DNA from: Chloroflexota bacterium
Lineage (GTDB): Bacteria; Chloroflexota; Chloroflexia; QHBQ01
Assembly (NCBI GenBank): GCA_025355955.1
Contig: JANXYP010000173.1
Span: 1 to 42,712 of the forward strand
Length of the DNA stretch: 42,712 nucleotides
Reading direction: 5' to 3'
Part shown: in pieces, positions 23,043-30,269 of the stretch
Position numbering within the stretch: position 1 is the first letter of the stretch
Layout of the letters: each line of letters starts with the position of its first letter
Made by a program: the position numbers and the translations under genes
Notes under the pieces: model-generated
What the model was told of the DNA's origin: nothing
Databases searched by the model: none
Seen by the model: the letters and a program-made list of their open reading frames with translations, nothing else

Positions 23043-24899
23043 CTAGGGACGGGTAGTTACACCCTTGAACACAATCTGGCACATCTGGTCGCGCTGGATA
23101 TTGTTGTTGGGGCGGAAGGTGCTGTCGCTGTAGCCGTTGATAATGCCGTAGTGGTGGGCGGTCTCGATTACACCGTAGAACAAGCTGCCGGGTGGCACAT
23201 CAACGAAGCTGGGTTGGGCGGGGGTAGTTTCAATAAAGTGACCAGCGTTGACCACCAGCTTGGTTAGCTGGGCGCGAGTGATGGGGCGGTTGGGTAGGTA
23301 ACAGGGATACTGTACGCCACTATTGGCGCAGGTAGTCTGGTCGAAGCCGCTGAGAATGAAGGCGTGCGCCCCGCTTTCGATGAAGCTATAAGCATAGTAG
23401 CCAGGCTGCACATCGCTGAATGAGGGGGTGCCAGGGGTGTACGAGGCGATGCCAAATCCCAGGACTACCACCTTGGCAAACTGGCCGCGGGTTGAGGTGC
23501 CAGAGGGACTGAAAGTGGTCTGGCCGGTGCCGTTAACCACGCCCTGGCAGTAGAGATACTGAATAGAGGCGAAGAAGATGTTGCCCTGCACATCAGAGAA
23601 AGGCACGGCGCAACCAAGCACATTGCGATAAAGGCGGGTGAACCCAACGCTATCATCCTGGGTGCCAGTGAGAAGCAGGTCGAGCTTGCCATCGCCATTG
23701 TAATCGCCAAAGGCCACGCTACCGTAGAACACGCCGGGCATATAGGCAGGGGTATCATCTACCAACCCGCTAGTGGTGTTGTGGAAGAAGCGAGTAAATG
23801 CGCCCTCGCTAGTTCCGGTGGTGCTACCCGTAACCAGCAGGTCGGGTTTGCCATCACCATCGTAATCACCCCAGGTCACGCTGGTAAAGTCGCCTTGTGG
23901 CATAGTTGTGGGGGTGACATCGACGAAGCCGCCGGTAGTGCTGTGGTAGACGTTGATATTGTATATGCTGCCATTGTAACCACTGATCACGAAGTCGGCA
24001 CGGCCATCGCCATCATAATCAGCCCAGGCTACGCTGCCGTCGTCCAACTGCGGCATTCCGACGGGGGTAACATCTACAAATCCGGCAGCAGTGCTGTGAA
24101 AAACCTTGCTAACTAGATTAGTGCCATCACTGCCCATAATTAGCAGGTCGGCGCGGCCATCGCCATCATAGTCGCCCCAGGCCAGGCTGCTAACAGAGAG
24201 CTGGGGGAAGCCGGTGGGGGTAGTGTCATCGAAGCCAGCGCCATTGTTGTGGAATATCTTGGTAACTGCAACGCCATTGACATCCTGACCGGAAATGGCA
24301 AAATCGAGCTTGCCATCGTGGTCATAATCGCCCCAGGCAACACCGCCCTGGGTCAACTGGGGCAGGTTAATGGGAGTGACATCCACAAAGCCAGCAGTGG
24401 TGTTGTGATACAACTTGGCGGTTGGCACATTATTGAAATCCTGGCCGGTGATGAGGAGGTCAGGACGACCATCACCATCGTAATCGCCCCAGGCCAACTG
24501 CCCCTTGGTGAGTTGCGGCAGAGTTATCCCGGAATCCACAAACCCGCTGCCGGTGTTGTGATATATCTTGGTGAGAGGGTGAGGAGGGGTGCTATCGGGC
24601 TGGCCCATCATGGCAATATCTGGCTTGCCATCGCCATCATAATCGGCCCAGGCCACGCTACTCTTGAACAGCTGCGGGAGGACAACACCGCTGTCGGTGA
24701 AGCCCGCCAGAGTGGGTGACAGGTGGCGGGAACTGGTGGGATGAATGGGTTTGGAGGCGCTTTGGGCCGGAGGCTGCGCGGCAGCGGGGGCGAGTGCGGT
24801 ATGGGGCCTAACTTGCGCCCCCGCACTGGCGCTATAGCTGAGGAGCAGGGCTAGCGCGAGGGCAATGATGCTGAACGATCTGATACTCTTGAGTTTCAT
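23043..24899 (-). CDS. Secreted FG-GAP repeat protein with SLH anchor
   Basis: The 618-residue protein has a Sec signal peptide (about 1-28, ending ASAGA). Seven FG-GAP/VCBS-type repeats follow from about residue 65 to 425, each with a calcium-binding-like WGDYDGDGxxDLL(I/V)TG core, a pattern typical of beta-propellers. The C-terminal ~190 residues form three SLH modules (PFSDVQGN...YLYCQGVVNG, SFSDVQPGYYAY, SFVDVPPGSLFYGVIETAHHYGIINGYSDSTFRPN), which bind the cell wall polymer. Several Cys pairs in the SLH loops (CANSGVQYPCYLPN) could be disulfides. It shares this SLH style with the 1270-residue protein at 34142-37954. It is likely a surface adhesin or S-layer-associated protein; no enzyme domain is visible. 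Confidence 0.88.
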   Translation of the reverse strand: MKLKSIRSFSIIALALALLLSYSASAGAQVRPHTALAPAAAQPPAQSASKPIHPTSSRHLSPTLAGFTDSGVVLPQLFKSSVAWADYDGDGKPDIAMMGQPDSTPPHPLTKIYHNTGSGFVDSGITLPQLTKGQLAWGDYDGDGRPDLLITGQDFNNVPTAKLYHNTTAGFVDVTPINLPQLTQGGVAWGDYDHDGKLDFAISGQDVNGVAVTKIFHNNGAGFDDTTPTGFPQLSVSSLAWGDYDGDGRADLLIMGSDGTNLVSKVFHSTAAGFVDVTPVGMPQLDDGSVAWADYDGDGRADFVISGYNGSIYNINVYHSTTGGFVDVTPTTMPQGDFTSVTWGDYDGDGKPDLLVTGSTTGTSEGAFTRFFHNTTSGLVDDTPAYMPGVFYGSVAFGDYNGDGKLDLLLTGTQDDSVGFTRLYRNVLGCAVPFSDVQGNIFFASIQYLYCQGVVNGTGQTTFSPSGTSTRGQFAKVVVLGFGIASYTPGTPSFSDVQPGYYAYSFIESGAHAFILSGFDQTTCANSGVQYPCYLPNRPITRAQLTKLVVNAGHFIETTPAQPSFVDVPPGSLFYGVIETAHHYGIINGYSDSTFRPNNNIQRDQMCQIVFKGVTTRP

Positions 24900-25041
24900 C
24901 TTTACTACTTCCTTTCTTACCCATTAGGGTGCGTTGACAAGCTAGATGCCCAGGCCTGAGGCTAGATTAGGGCAACAAGTGTATAAGCGCAGGATTGCTC
25001 ACCAGATATTGAGGTGTGGTGATTGCTGCCTTGTCGCTATG

Positions 25042-25100
25042 ATTATAAGCGATCAGGGTGGGGGAAACTGTAAGGTTTTGTAAGGTTTTGTAAGGTCTTG
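25042..25100 (-). promoter_or_regulatory. Promoter with three phased direct repeats upstream of the SLH gene
   Basis: Three copies of CCTTACAAAA at exact 10-bp intervals (25071-25100; the distal unit reads CAAGACCTTA) end 23 nt before a TATAAT (25047-25042). There is no good -35, so the repeats occupy the activator position typical of OmpR/PhoB-type regulators. The leader to the ATG is about 140 nt. The rest of the 308-bp gap holds only the xerC terminator. Confidence 0.6.
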
Positions 25101-25149
25101 CCAATTAATCCGCCAGACAACATTCAGGCACAAAGCAGGACCCGGGGCG

Positions 25150-25180
25150 CAAAAGAAGGAGCGTGCTAAAGCGCGCTCCT
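25150..25180 (-). terminator. Terminator of the recombinase gene
   Basis: GGAGCGTGC-TAAA-GCGCGCTCC (25158-25179), a 9-bp stem with one G-U pair; on the minus strand it is followed by TTCTTTTG. Confidence 0.75.
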
Positions 25181-25207
25181 CAAGAAGATGATTACTGGTA
25201 AATCCGC

Positions 25208-26158
25208 CTACGCCACTCGGCTCTCTTCCACCTCAGCAACAGCAGCGGCGGCAACTGCTTCGCGCTGAACGTCATGCCTGCTGCTGCCATTCGCGCCATT
25301 GCTGTTGAGGTGGACATAGACCTGGGTGGTGCTGATGCTGGCATGGCCGAGCAACTGCTGCACATCGCGCAGGGCCATGCCGTTACGCAGGTTGTGGGTG
25401 GCAAAGGAGTGGCGCAGGGTGTGCGGGGTAATGTTGGCGATGCCTGCCGAACTGGCGTAGGCTTTGAGGATCAGCCAGAACCCCTGGCGGGTGAGCCTCT
25501 GCCCGCGATGGTTGAGGAATAGCGCCTGCTGAGTGCGATCGTTGGTCAATTGGGGGCGACCGTGTAGAATGTAATCGGCTAGCGCTTCCTTTGCGCCACT
25601 GCCTGCCAGCGGCACCAGGCGGGTGCGCCCGCCCTTGACCGTGCAGCGCACCTGACCATCCGATGCGGCGTTGAGGTCGACATCGCTGAGGTCGAGGGCA
25701 ACCAATTCGCTAACCCGTAGACCAGTGGCGTAGAGCAGTTGCAACATCGCCCGATCGCGCGGGGCTTCATGGCTGTGCTGCTTGAGCGGCTGGGCCATCA
25801 GGTCGCTCACCTCGCTGGTAGACATCGCTTTGGGCAGATACTTGTTGACGTGCGGCGACTCCAGGTGGCTAGTTGGATCGCTCTTGACCAGACCCTGGGT
25901 GTTGAGGTAGTGGAAGAACGACTTGACCGCCGCGACCTTGCGGGCCACGCTGGAGGTGGCGTAGGGGTGGCTACGGAGGTGAGCGATGAAGGAGGTGATG
26001 TCGACAGTCTTCACTCGGCCCCAGTCGGGGGTTTGGTCAGGCTTGAGGAAACTGGCAAACTGCCCCAGGTCGTTACGGTAGGCCGCCCTGGTGTTGGCGG
26101 TGAATCCCTTGTGCTGGGCCAGGAAGGCGAGGAAACCTTCGATGCTAGGATTTTCCAT
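25208..26158 (-). CDS. Tyrosine recombinase, XerC/XerD type
   Basis: From ATG 26158 the protein has 316 residues. The N-terminal SAM-like DNA-binding domain spans about 1-90 and the catalytic domain 110-290. The catalytic set is Arg148 (ATGLRVSEL), Lys175 (VKGGRTR), His246 and Arg249 (HTLRHSFATH), His272 (LLGHASISTTQVYVH) and Tyr281. Length and motifs fit a chromosome-dimer resolvase acting at dif rather than a phage integrase; XerC and XerD cannot be separated by eye. An Ala/Glu-rich tail of about 30 residues after the nucleophile is unusual. The reading frame upstream to 26272 lacks family similarity. Stand-alone gene. Confidence 0.9.
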   Translation of the reverse strand: MENPSIEGFLAFLAQHKGFTANTRAAYRNDLGQFASFLKPDQTPDWGRVKTVDITSFIAHLRSHPYATSSVARKVAAVKSFFHYLNTQGLVKSDPTSHLESPHVNKYLPKAMSTSEVSDLMAQPLKQHSHEAPRDRAMLQLLYATGLRVSELVALDLSDVDLNAASDGQVRCTVKGGRTRLVPLAGSGAKEALADYILHGRPQLTNDRTQQALFLNHRGQRLTRQGFWLILKAYASSAGIANITPHTLRHSFATHNLRNGMALRDVQQLLGHASISTTQVYVHLNSNGANGSSRHDVQREAVAAAAVAEVEESRVA

Positions 26159-26345
26159 GCTGCTATAACACTCTCTCGCGTACAAACCGCGCTGATGAGC
26201 TGAACGAACGAAACGACGGAGTGGGATTAACGATGGTAGTAGAATATCCGAGAATCCCAAAACTCCACGCAACGCACGGTGGCCCTCCGCACGGCTGCTT
26301 GCTTATGTCTATTTTAGCACATTATGTCAAATTTGGCTAGTACCT

Positions 26346-26388
26346 TTGTCCACCAGTTTTTCCACATTTTGCCCACAAGATTTCCACC
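26346..26388. promoter_or_regulatory. Four phased DnaA-box-like repeats
   Basis: TTGTCCACC (26346), TTTTCCACA (26358), TTGCCCACA (26369) and ATTTCCACC (26380) follow each other at 11-12-bp intervals. The second fits TTWTNCACA fully; the others have two or three mismatches. They lie in the AT-rich gap between the recombinase gene and the receiver gene (26159-26713). That gap also holds a CTCCC-hairpin relic at 26433-26475 and a promoter. Confidence 0.4.
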
Positions 26389-26528
26389 AGCCTTTTGGGA
26401 GTGCTGAGGTTTAAGTTTTGAGTGCGGAGTTTTGAGCGATAAAAAGCCTATCCAGTGGGAGAGGTTGGGTGAAAGTGTTAGCAGCCACCATTTCAAGCGG
26501 ACACCTACTATACACCGTTGACAGATTG

Positions 26529-26537
26529 TGGTATAAT
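26529..26537 (+). promoter_or_regulatory. Extended -10 promoter of the receiver gene
   Basis: TGGTATAAT (TATAAT at 26532-26537) in front of a leader of about 170 nt. No convincing -35, but the TGn element fits an extended -10. Confidence 0.5.
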
Positions 26538-26660
26538 TAGCGCGTACTCAGGAACATCACGCCTTAATAGCTTCTCCCCTGCCCCTAACTGGGGGAGTTG
26601 GGAACGAGAAGCGCACAACCTTACAGCACCACGTCTTAGACAACCCTCAGACGAGCAGAT

Positions 26661-26712
26661 GCGACCCTCTCCTTCACCCAGCATATCTCACCCCGGTGAG
26701 GAGGGGGGTCGC
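26661..26712 (+). promoter_or_regulatory. Leader hairpin covering the ribosome binding site
   Basis: GCGACCCTCTCC (26661-26672) can pair with GGAGGGGGGTCGC up to 26712 (one bulged G, one G-U), burying the Shine-Dalgarno sequence of the gene starting at 26714. Within it CTCACC-CC-GGTGAG forms a second, competing hairpin. Confidence 0.45.
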
Positions 26713-26713
26713 C

Positions 26714-27151
26714 ATGATTAAGCGCATTTTTGTAGTTGATGACAGCCCAGACATACTGGCCCTATTCACCGACCTACTTACTGACGAAGGCTATATCGTC
26801 GTTACCCAGGCTTATCCGATAGGGGGCGTGGAGGAGGTGCGCCGCGCCGCACCAGACCTGATCATCCTAGACCATTGTGTGCATAATCAGGAGGTTAGTC
26901 AGGTAACCATCGAGCGCATCAGGCGAAACGCCGATCTGGAGCACATTCCGATTATCATCTGTACAGGCCTCGCTGATGCGGCCACAGTTCTGGCAACCAC
27001 GCGCAAGGAGAAGAATGTCGAGATCCTCAACAAGCCGTTCGATATAGATGACCTGCTTGAAATGGTGATGCTCCTGATTATGAAGGTCGAAGCGGAGCAG
27101 GCCAGGGATAGTGGCCAGGCAATTGATGGATCTGCGGCTTACTCCCGCTAA
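26714..27151 (+). CDS. Stand-alone response-regulator receiver protein
   Basis: The 145-residue protein is a single CheY-like domain: acidic pocket Asp9/Asp10 (VVDDSP), phospho-acceptor Asp53 (LIILDHC), Thr/Gly at about 84-85 (IICTGLAD) and Lys107 in NKPFD. No output domain is present, so it acts by protein contact, for example in a phosphorelay. The start at ATG 26714 has a strong but structure-prone ribosome binding site. Its convergent neighbour at 27268-27684 is another single receiver with Asp at the same position, though the two sequences differ strongly. The cognate kinase is not obvious; the PAS/GAF kinase at 30266 is one candidate. Confidence 0.85.
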   Translation: MIKRIFVVDDSPDILALFTDLLTDEGYIVVTQAYPIGGVEEVRRAAPDLIILDHCVHNQEVSQVTIERIRRNADLEHIPIIICTGLADAATVLATTRKEKNVEILNKPFDIDDLLEMVMLLIMKVEAEQARDSGQAIDGSAAYSR

Positions 27152-27159
27152 TGCGGCAA

Positions 27160-27223
27160 ATTAGGCTAGGGCGAACAACGTTTCGACCCTACAGAAATAT
27201 AACACCACCAGGCTAATTGGTAT
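27160..27223. repeat. Half MITE-like element with REP palindrome
   Basis: GGGCGAAC-AACG-TTTCGACC followed by CTAC (27169-27192) and the right end GGCTAATTGGTAT (27211-27223) of the ATACCAATT family; the left terminal repeat is reduced to TTAGGCT. Confidence 0.6.
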
Positions 27224-27229
27224 AATGTG

Positions 27230-27266
27230 GTGAGCCGCAGGATTGATGCTCCTGCGGCTCACTTTT
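27230..27266 (+). terminator. Strong terminator between convergent receiver genes
   Basis: GTGAGCCGCAGGA / TCCTGCGGCTCAC, a perfect 13-bp stem with a 7-nt loop, followed by TTTT, directly before the stop of the minus-strand gene. Confidence 0.88.
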
Positions 27267-27267
27267 G

Positions 27268-27684
27268 CTAATGCAAGCCATTCGCGTACTTCGATATGGC
27301 TAGCTGCTTTTGGTTGTCGCGCACCGTCATGTTCACTGCAGCGAGTAGACCCCCATCCTCAAAAGGTTTTTGCACGAAAATAATGCGCCGTTCACGGTAA
27401 AAGCGCGTCTCCCGCTGGTCCGGCTCCAGATCACTGCAGATGATTAGGGGTAGGTGCGTCATGAGGCGGTCCAGCCTCAGCCGCTGCACCGTCTGCCATA
27501 TGGTGAGATCATCATTGGGGGTGCGGTCAATTACTACCAGGATGGCGCTAACAGTTCGGGCGCGTTCGGGATTGTAAGTGGCGTGGGTCTGGGTGGTGAT
27601 GGTGTAACCTGCCTCGGTGAGTATCGCGTTGATTTGCGCGATCAAATCATCATCGGTGACGATGATGAGGATGTGCTTTGCCAT
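27268..27684 (-). CDS. Receiver-like protein without output domain
   Basis: A 138-residue CheY-like domain with acidic cluster Asp11-13 (IVTDDDL), Asp53 at the phosphorylation site (LVVIDRT), Ser84 in LIICSDLEP and Lys106 in VQKPFED. The loop after Asp53 (RTPNDD) is unusual and the degree of conservation is low, so phosphorylation is likely but not sure. The ribosome binding site AGGAAAAG forms one arm of a 14-bp inverted repeat (27686-27824) and could be hidden in mRNA. Convergent with the receiver gene at 26714. Confidence 0.75.
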   Translation of the reverse strand: MAKHILIIVTDDDLIAQINAILTEAGYTITTQTHATYNPERARTVSAILVVIDRTPNDDLTIWQTVQRLRLDRLMTHLPLIICSDLEPDQRETRFYRERRIIFVQKPFEDGGLLAAVNMTVRDNQKQLAISKYANGLH

Positions 27685-27685
27685 A

Positions 27686-27824
27686 TTCTTTTCCTATCCT
27701 ATTGTTGTAGGTTGGGTGAAAAGGCTAGCGGTTACGCAGGAACTGGGTGGATAAAGCACTTTAAGCCTTACCTGACCAGCACTGCATCTCACCCTAAGCT
27801 CTCCCAAAGGGGATAGGAAAAGAA
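27686..27824. repeat. 139-bp element with 14-bp perfect inverted ends in front of a receiver gene
   Basis: TTCTTTTCCTATCC (27686-27699) is exactly mirrored by GGATAGGAAAAGAA (27811-27824). Inside are GGTTGGGTGA and TCACCCTAAGCTCTCCC, related to the CTCTCCC family. On the minus-strand mRNA the near arm contains the Shine-Dalgarno sequence. The rest of the 295-bp gap to rsmI shows nothing I recognise. Confidence 0.75.
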
Positions 27825-27979
27825 ACAATCACTGAAGTCTCAAGCAACGGGGTAATTATACCACAGTTCTACACCATGTGGTTTATTTTGACGCAAACTC
27901 GTCCCGATTGAGTGTTTACGACGTGCATGGCCGATATTCACTGCACCGCCACTCCTTGTTCAATCCTGGGTGGGGATGA

Positions 27980-28840
27980 TCAGCCTTTCGTCTCCACATA
28001 TTGCCTATACAGTGCGCGGCGGTCGAGGTGAAGTGTGGCAGCAACCTGCTTGGCGGCGGCAGCAGGGCTGAGGCCACTGCCAACCAGCGCATCCATTTGG
28101 GCAAGAGGGGCAAGCTCTTCGTCGGTGGAAGGCTCCGACTCCCCCCCCCATATCGGGGGAGGGTTGGGGAGAGGGCGCGGCGGGATGATGATGACGAACT
28201 CGCCACGCGGGTTGTTCTCTGCAAAGTGGGTGATGGCAGCGGCAATGCTCTCGCGGCGAACCTCCTCGTGCAGCTTGGTCAGTTCGCGGGCAACCACGAT
28301 GGCACGGTCAGGGCCGAGCGCGGCTTGCAAATCAGCGAGGCTGGCGCGGATGCGGTGGGGCGCTTCATAGAGGACGACGGGACGCGGTTCGGCGGCCAGC
28401 GCGGCGAACCACTTGCGCCGCTCATTGCTGCGGCGCGGGGGGAAGCCAACATAGGTGAATTGGGCGAACGGCAGGCCGGATACTACCAGCGCGGCCAGCA
28501 GCGCACTCGCCCCCGGCACGGAAGTGACTTCATGGTTGGCTTCCAGCGCGGCGCTGATTAGCTCGTAACCAGGGTCGCTCAGGCCGGGCGTGCCAGCATC
28601 GCTGATGAGGGCGACATCGCCCTGCGCCAGCGCGGCAAGGATGTTGGGAATGCGCTCATCCTTGTTATGCTCGTGGTATGCAATCGTGGGGGTGGTAATC
28701 TCGTAACGCTGCAAGAGGATGCGGGCATGGCGAGTATCCTCGACCGCAATCAGCCGTGCCTCGCGCAGCACGCGCAACGCCCGCAGGCTGATGTCTTCGA
28801 GGTTGCCAATCGGGGTGCTGACTACGTAAAGGGTGGGCAT
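27980..28840 (-). CDS. rsmI: 16S rRNA C1402 2'-O-ribose methyltransferase RsmI
   Basis: RsmI methylates the ribose of C1402 in the decoding centre of 16S rRNA using SAM. The tetrapyrrole-methylase fold is complete: LYVVSTPIGNLEDIS at the start, AVEDTRHARILL, LISDAGTPGLSDPG, VPGASALLAALVVSGLP, FVGFPPR-like YVGFPPRRSNERRKW, and VLYEAPHRI. Around residues 222-245 a Pro-rich segment (PRPLPNPPPIWGGESEPSTDEE) interrupts the family pattern; it is encoded by a CTCCCCC/GGGGGAG palindromic repeat (about 28139-28175). The end (GLSPAAAAKQVAATLHLDRRALYRQYV) is family-typical. The ATG at 28840 has no Shine-Dalgarno sequence; AATGGTR heptamers lie directly upstream. Confidence 0.95.
   Translation of the reverse strand: MPTLYVVSTPIGNLEDISLRALRVLREARLIAVEDTRHARILLQRYEITTPTIAYHEHNKDERIPNILAALAQGDVALISDAGTPGLSDPGYELISAALEANHEVTSVPGASALLAALVVSGLPFAQFTYVGFPPRRSNERRKWFAALAAEPRPVVLYEAPHRIRASLADLQAALGPDRAIVVARELTKLHEEVRRESIAAAITHFAENNPRGEFVIIIPPRPLPNPPPIWGGESEPSTDEELAPLAQMDALVGSGLSPAAAAKQVAATLHLDRRALYRQYVETKG
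28139..28175. repeat. CTCCC-hairpin repeat inserted in frame in rsmI
   Basis: CTCCCCCCCC-ATAT-CGGGGGAG followed by GGTTGGGGAGAGGGCG matches the dispersed CTCTCCC/GGGAGAG family and is read through as a Pro-rich segment of RsmI. Confidence 0.7.
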
Positions 28841-28847
28841 AATGATG

Positions 28848-28882
28848 AATGGTAAATGGTGAATGGTGAATGGTAAATGGTA
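28848..28882. repeat. Five AATGGTR heptamers
   Basis: AATGGTA, AATGGTG, AATGGTG, AATGGTA, AATGGTA in tandem, in the place where the rsmI ribosome binding site would be. Confidence 0.9.
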
Positions 28883-28942
28883 AGCACCCTCTCTTAAAAG
28901 CTGCGCGGGACTGTAGAGCGCGAACGTTAGCGCAAGTTCTGC

Positions 28943-28993
28943 CTTTAATCTGCAATCTACAATCTTAAATCTACAATCTTAAATCTGCAATCA
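28943..28993. repeat. ATCTACAATCTTAA tandem repeats
   Basis: Two 14-bp units (two heptamers each) with AATCTGCAATC on either side; same family as 6134-6230. The repeat begins at the stop codon of the gene ending at 28991. Confidence 0.8.
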
Positions 28994-29500
28994 CCTTGCC
29001 AGTTCAATAACCACAAACCCCACCAACGTAAGCTCCAGTTCGAGTTCATCGCGCTCCAGGTCGGCGGGCAGGCTGCTGAACTCGCGGATAGCAAGGGCAA
29101 TAAGCTGGGCGGGCTGGGACAAGAAGGAAGCTGCGGCAGCGACGCTGGGCAACTCGCCGCCCAATGCCACAGTGCAGCGGGGGATGATCTGCTCATGGCC
29201 GCCCGTCACGTAGAGAGTCGCACCGCCAGGGAGCAGGTAGAGCGCGGAACTGAGCAGCCGTTGCTGAGTGAGCAACCAGGTTTGCAGTAGATGGCCGCCC
29301 TGATCGCGCACCGCATCAGGGTCGTAGCCTGCATCCCTGAGCGTAGCCACGATGGTCCAGTAGAAGGCGCTCCCTGGCGTGGCATATGCGACCGCATCCA
29401 TAGCGCGGAGCGCGATTTCGAGCAGGCGGAATTGTTCGCCCGCGCCGAGCGGTTGTCCAGTGGGCGAGAGATAGTGGGTGATGGTCATCGCGTGGGCCAT
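28991..29500 (-). CDS. Protein of unknown function (169 residues)
   Basis: I do not recognise this protein. It is soluble and helical with acidic stretches (SLPADLERDELELELTLVG). No signal peptide, membrane helix or catalytic motif stands out; ALYLLPGGATLYVTGGHEQIIPRC is the best conserved-looking part. ATG 29500 is preceded by GAGGT at a good distance; Met5 is a weaker alternative. It lies upstream of rsmI on the same strand, separated by 150 bases of repeats, and divergent from dhaL. Codon use resembles its neighbours, so it is probably a real gene. Confidence 0.6.
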   Translation of the reverse strand: MAHAMTITHYLSPTGQPLGAGEQFRLLEIALRAMDAVAYATPGSAFYWTIVATLRDAGYDPDAVRDQGGHLLQTWLLTQQRLLSSALYLLPGGATLYVTGGHEQIIPRCTVALGGELPSVAAAASFLSQPAQLIALAIREFSSLPADLERDELELELTLVGFVVIELAR

Positions 29501-29523
29501 GCCTTACCTCGGTTCGTTTATGG

Positions 29524-29554
29524 TTGCTTTATTATACTCCAATTGTGCTATAAT
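29524..29554 (+). promoter_or_regulatory. Possible promoter of the dhaL operon
   Basis: TTGCTT (29524-29529), 19-nt spacer, TATAAT (29549-29554), about 50 nt before the dhaL start. Confidence 0.5.
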
Positions 29555-29606
29555 GTGTCACCGAAGCAATATCCCCCCTACATTCAGCAGCCACAGGCCA
29601 AGCACC

Positions 29607-30269
29607 ATGAACACGAATTCGATCGAGGCAAGCGTATTCTGGGAGATCGTCGGCGGCTTTGCGGCGACGATGGACGAGAATAGCGACTACCTGACCGCAC
29701 TGGACGCGGCAATTGGCGATGGCGACCACGGGCGCAACATGGCGCACGGCTTCGCCAGCGTGCGCGAAGAGTTGCCCGCGCTGGGGCGGGTGGGGATTGG
29801 CCCGCTGCTGCGTGCGGTGGGGCTGAACCTGGTGTCGTCGGTGGGTGGCGCGAGTGGGCCACTCTATGGTGCGGTGTTCATCGAGGCAGGCATTGCCGCC
29901 GGGCTGGTACAGCGGGTGGAGCTACCCGACCTGGCGCGGATGATGCGGGCGGGCTGCGATGCGCTGGCGCGGCGGGGCCGCTGCAAGGTGGGTGACAAAA
30001 CGATTATGGATGCGCTGGCTCCCGCGACCGAGGCGCTAGAAGCCACTGCCGCACAGCGCACGCCGCTCCTCGAAGCGATACAGGCCAGCGTCAATGCCGC
30101 GCACGCGGGAATGCTCTCCACTATCCCGCTGGTCGCCCGCTGCGGGCTGGCGATGCAGTATGGCGAACGCTCCGCCGGACATCAGGATCCTGGGGCAACC
30201 TCCTGTTACCTGCTGCTCAACTCGATTCTGTATACCGTGGTACGGCTGGGGATGGAGCGGGAGCGATGA
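29607..30269 (+). CDS. dhaL: Dihydroxyacetone kinase ADP-binding subunit DhaL-like
   Basis: The 220-residue protein is a DhaL (DAK2) domain: DGDHGRNM with the Mg-binding Asp cluster, SSVGGASGPLYG, GDKTIMDALAPA and the end motif RSAGHQDPGATS. DhaL binds the nucleotide for phosphoryl transfer to dihydroxyacetone held by DhaK, but no dhaK is in the window. The ATG at 29607 gives the family N-terminus; the longer upstream frame is non-coding. Its last four bases overlap the start of the histidine kinase gene (ATGA), so the two are translated together. That suggests a regulatory link, or that DhaL acts with a distant partner. Confidence 0.88.
   Translation: MNTNSIEASVFWEIVGGFAATMDENSDYLTALDAAIGDGDHGRNMAHGFASVREELPALGRVGIGPLLRAVGLNLVSSVGGASGPLYGAVFIEAGIAAGLVQRVELPDLARMMRAGCDALARRGRCKVGDKTIMDALAPATEALEATAAQRTPLLEAIQASVNAAHAGMLSTIPLVARCGLAMQYGERSAGHQDPGATSCYLLLNSILYTVVRLGMERER

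Noticed and set aside
26518-26721. Small gene in front of the first receiver
   Set aside because: The frame runs through the leader and its hairpin, has no ribosome binding site and overlaps the real start.
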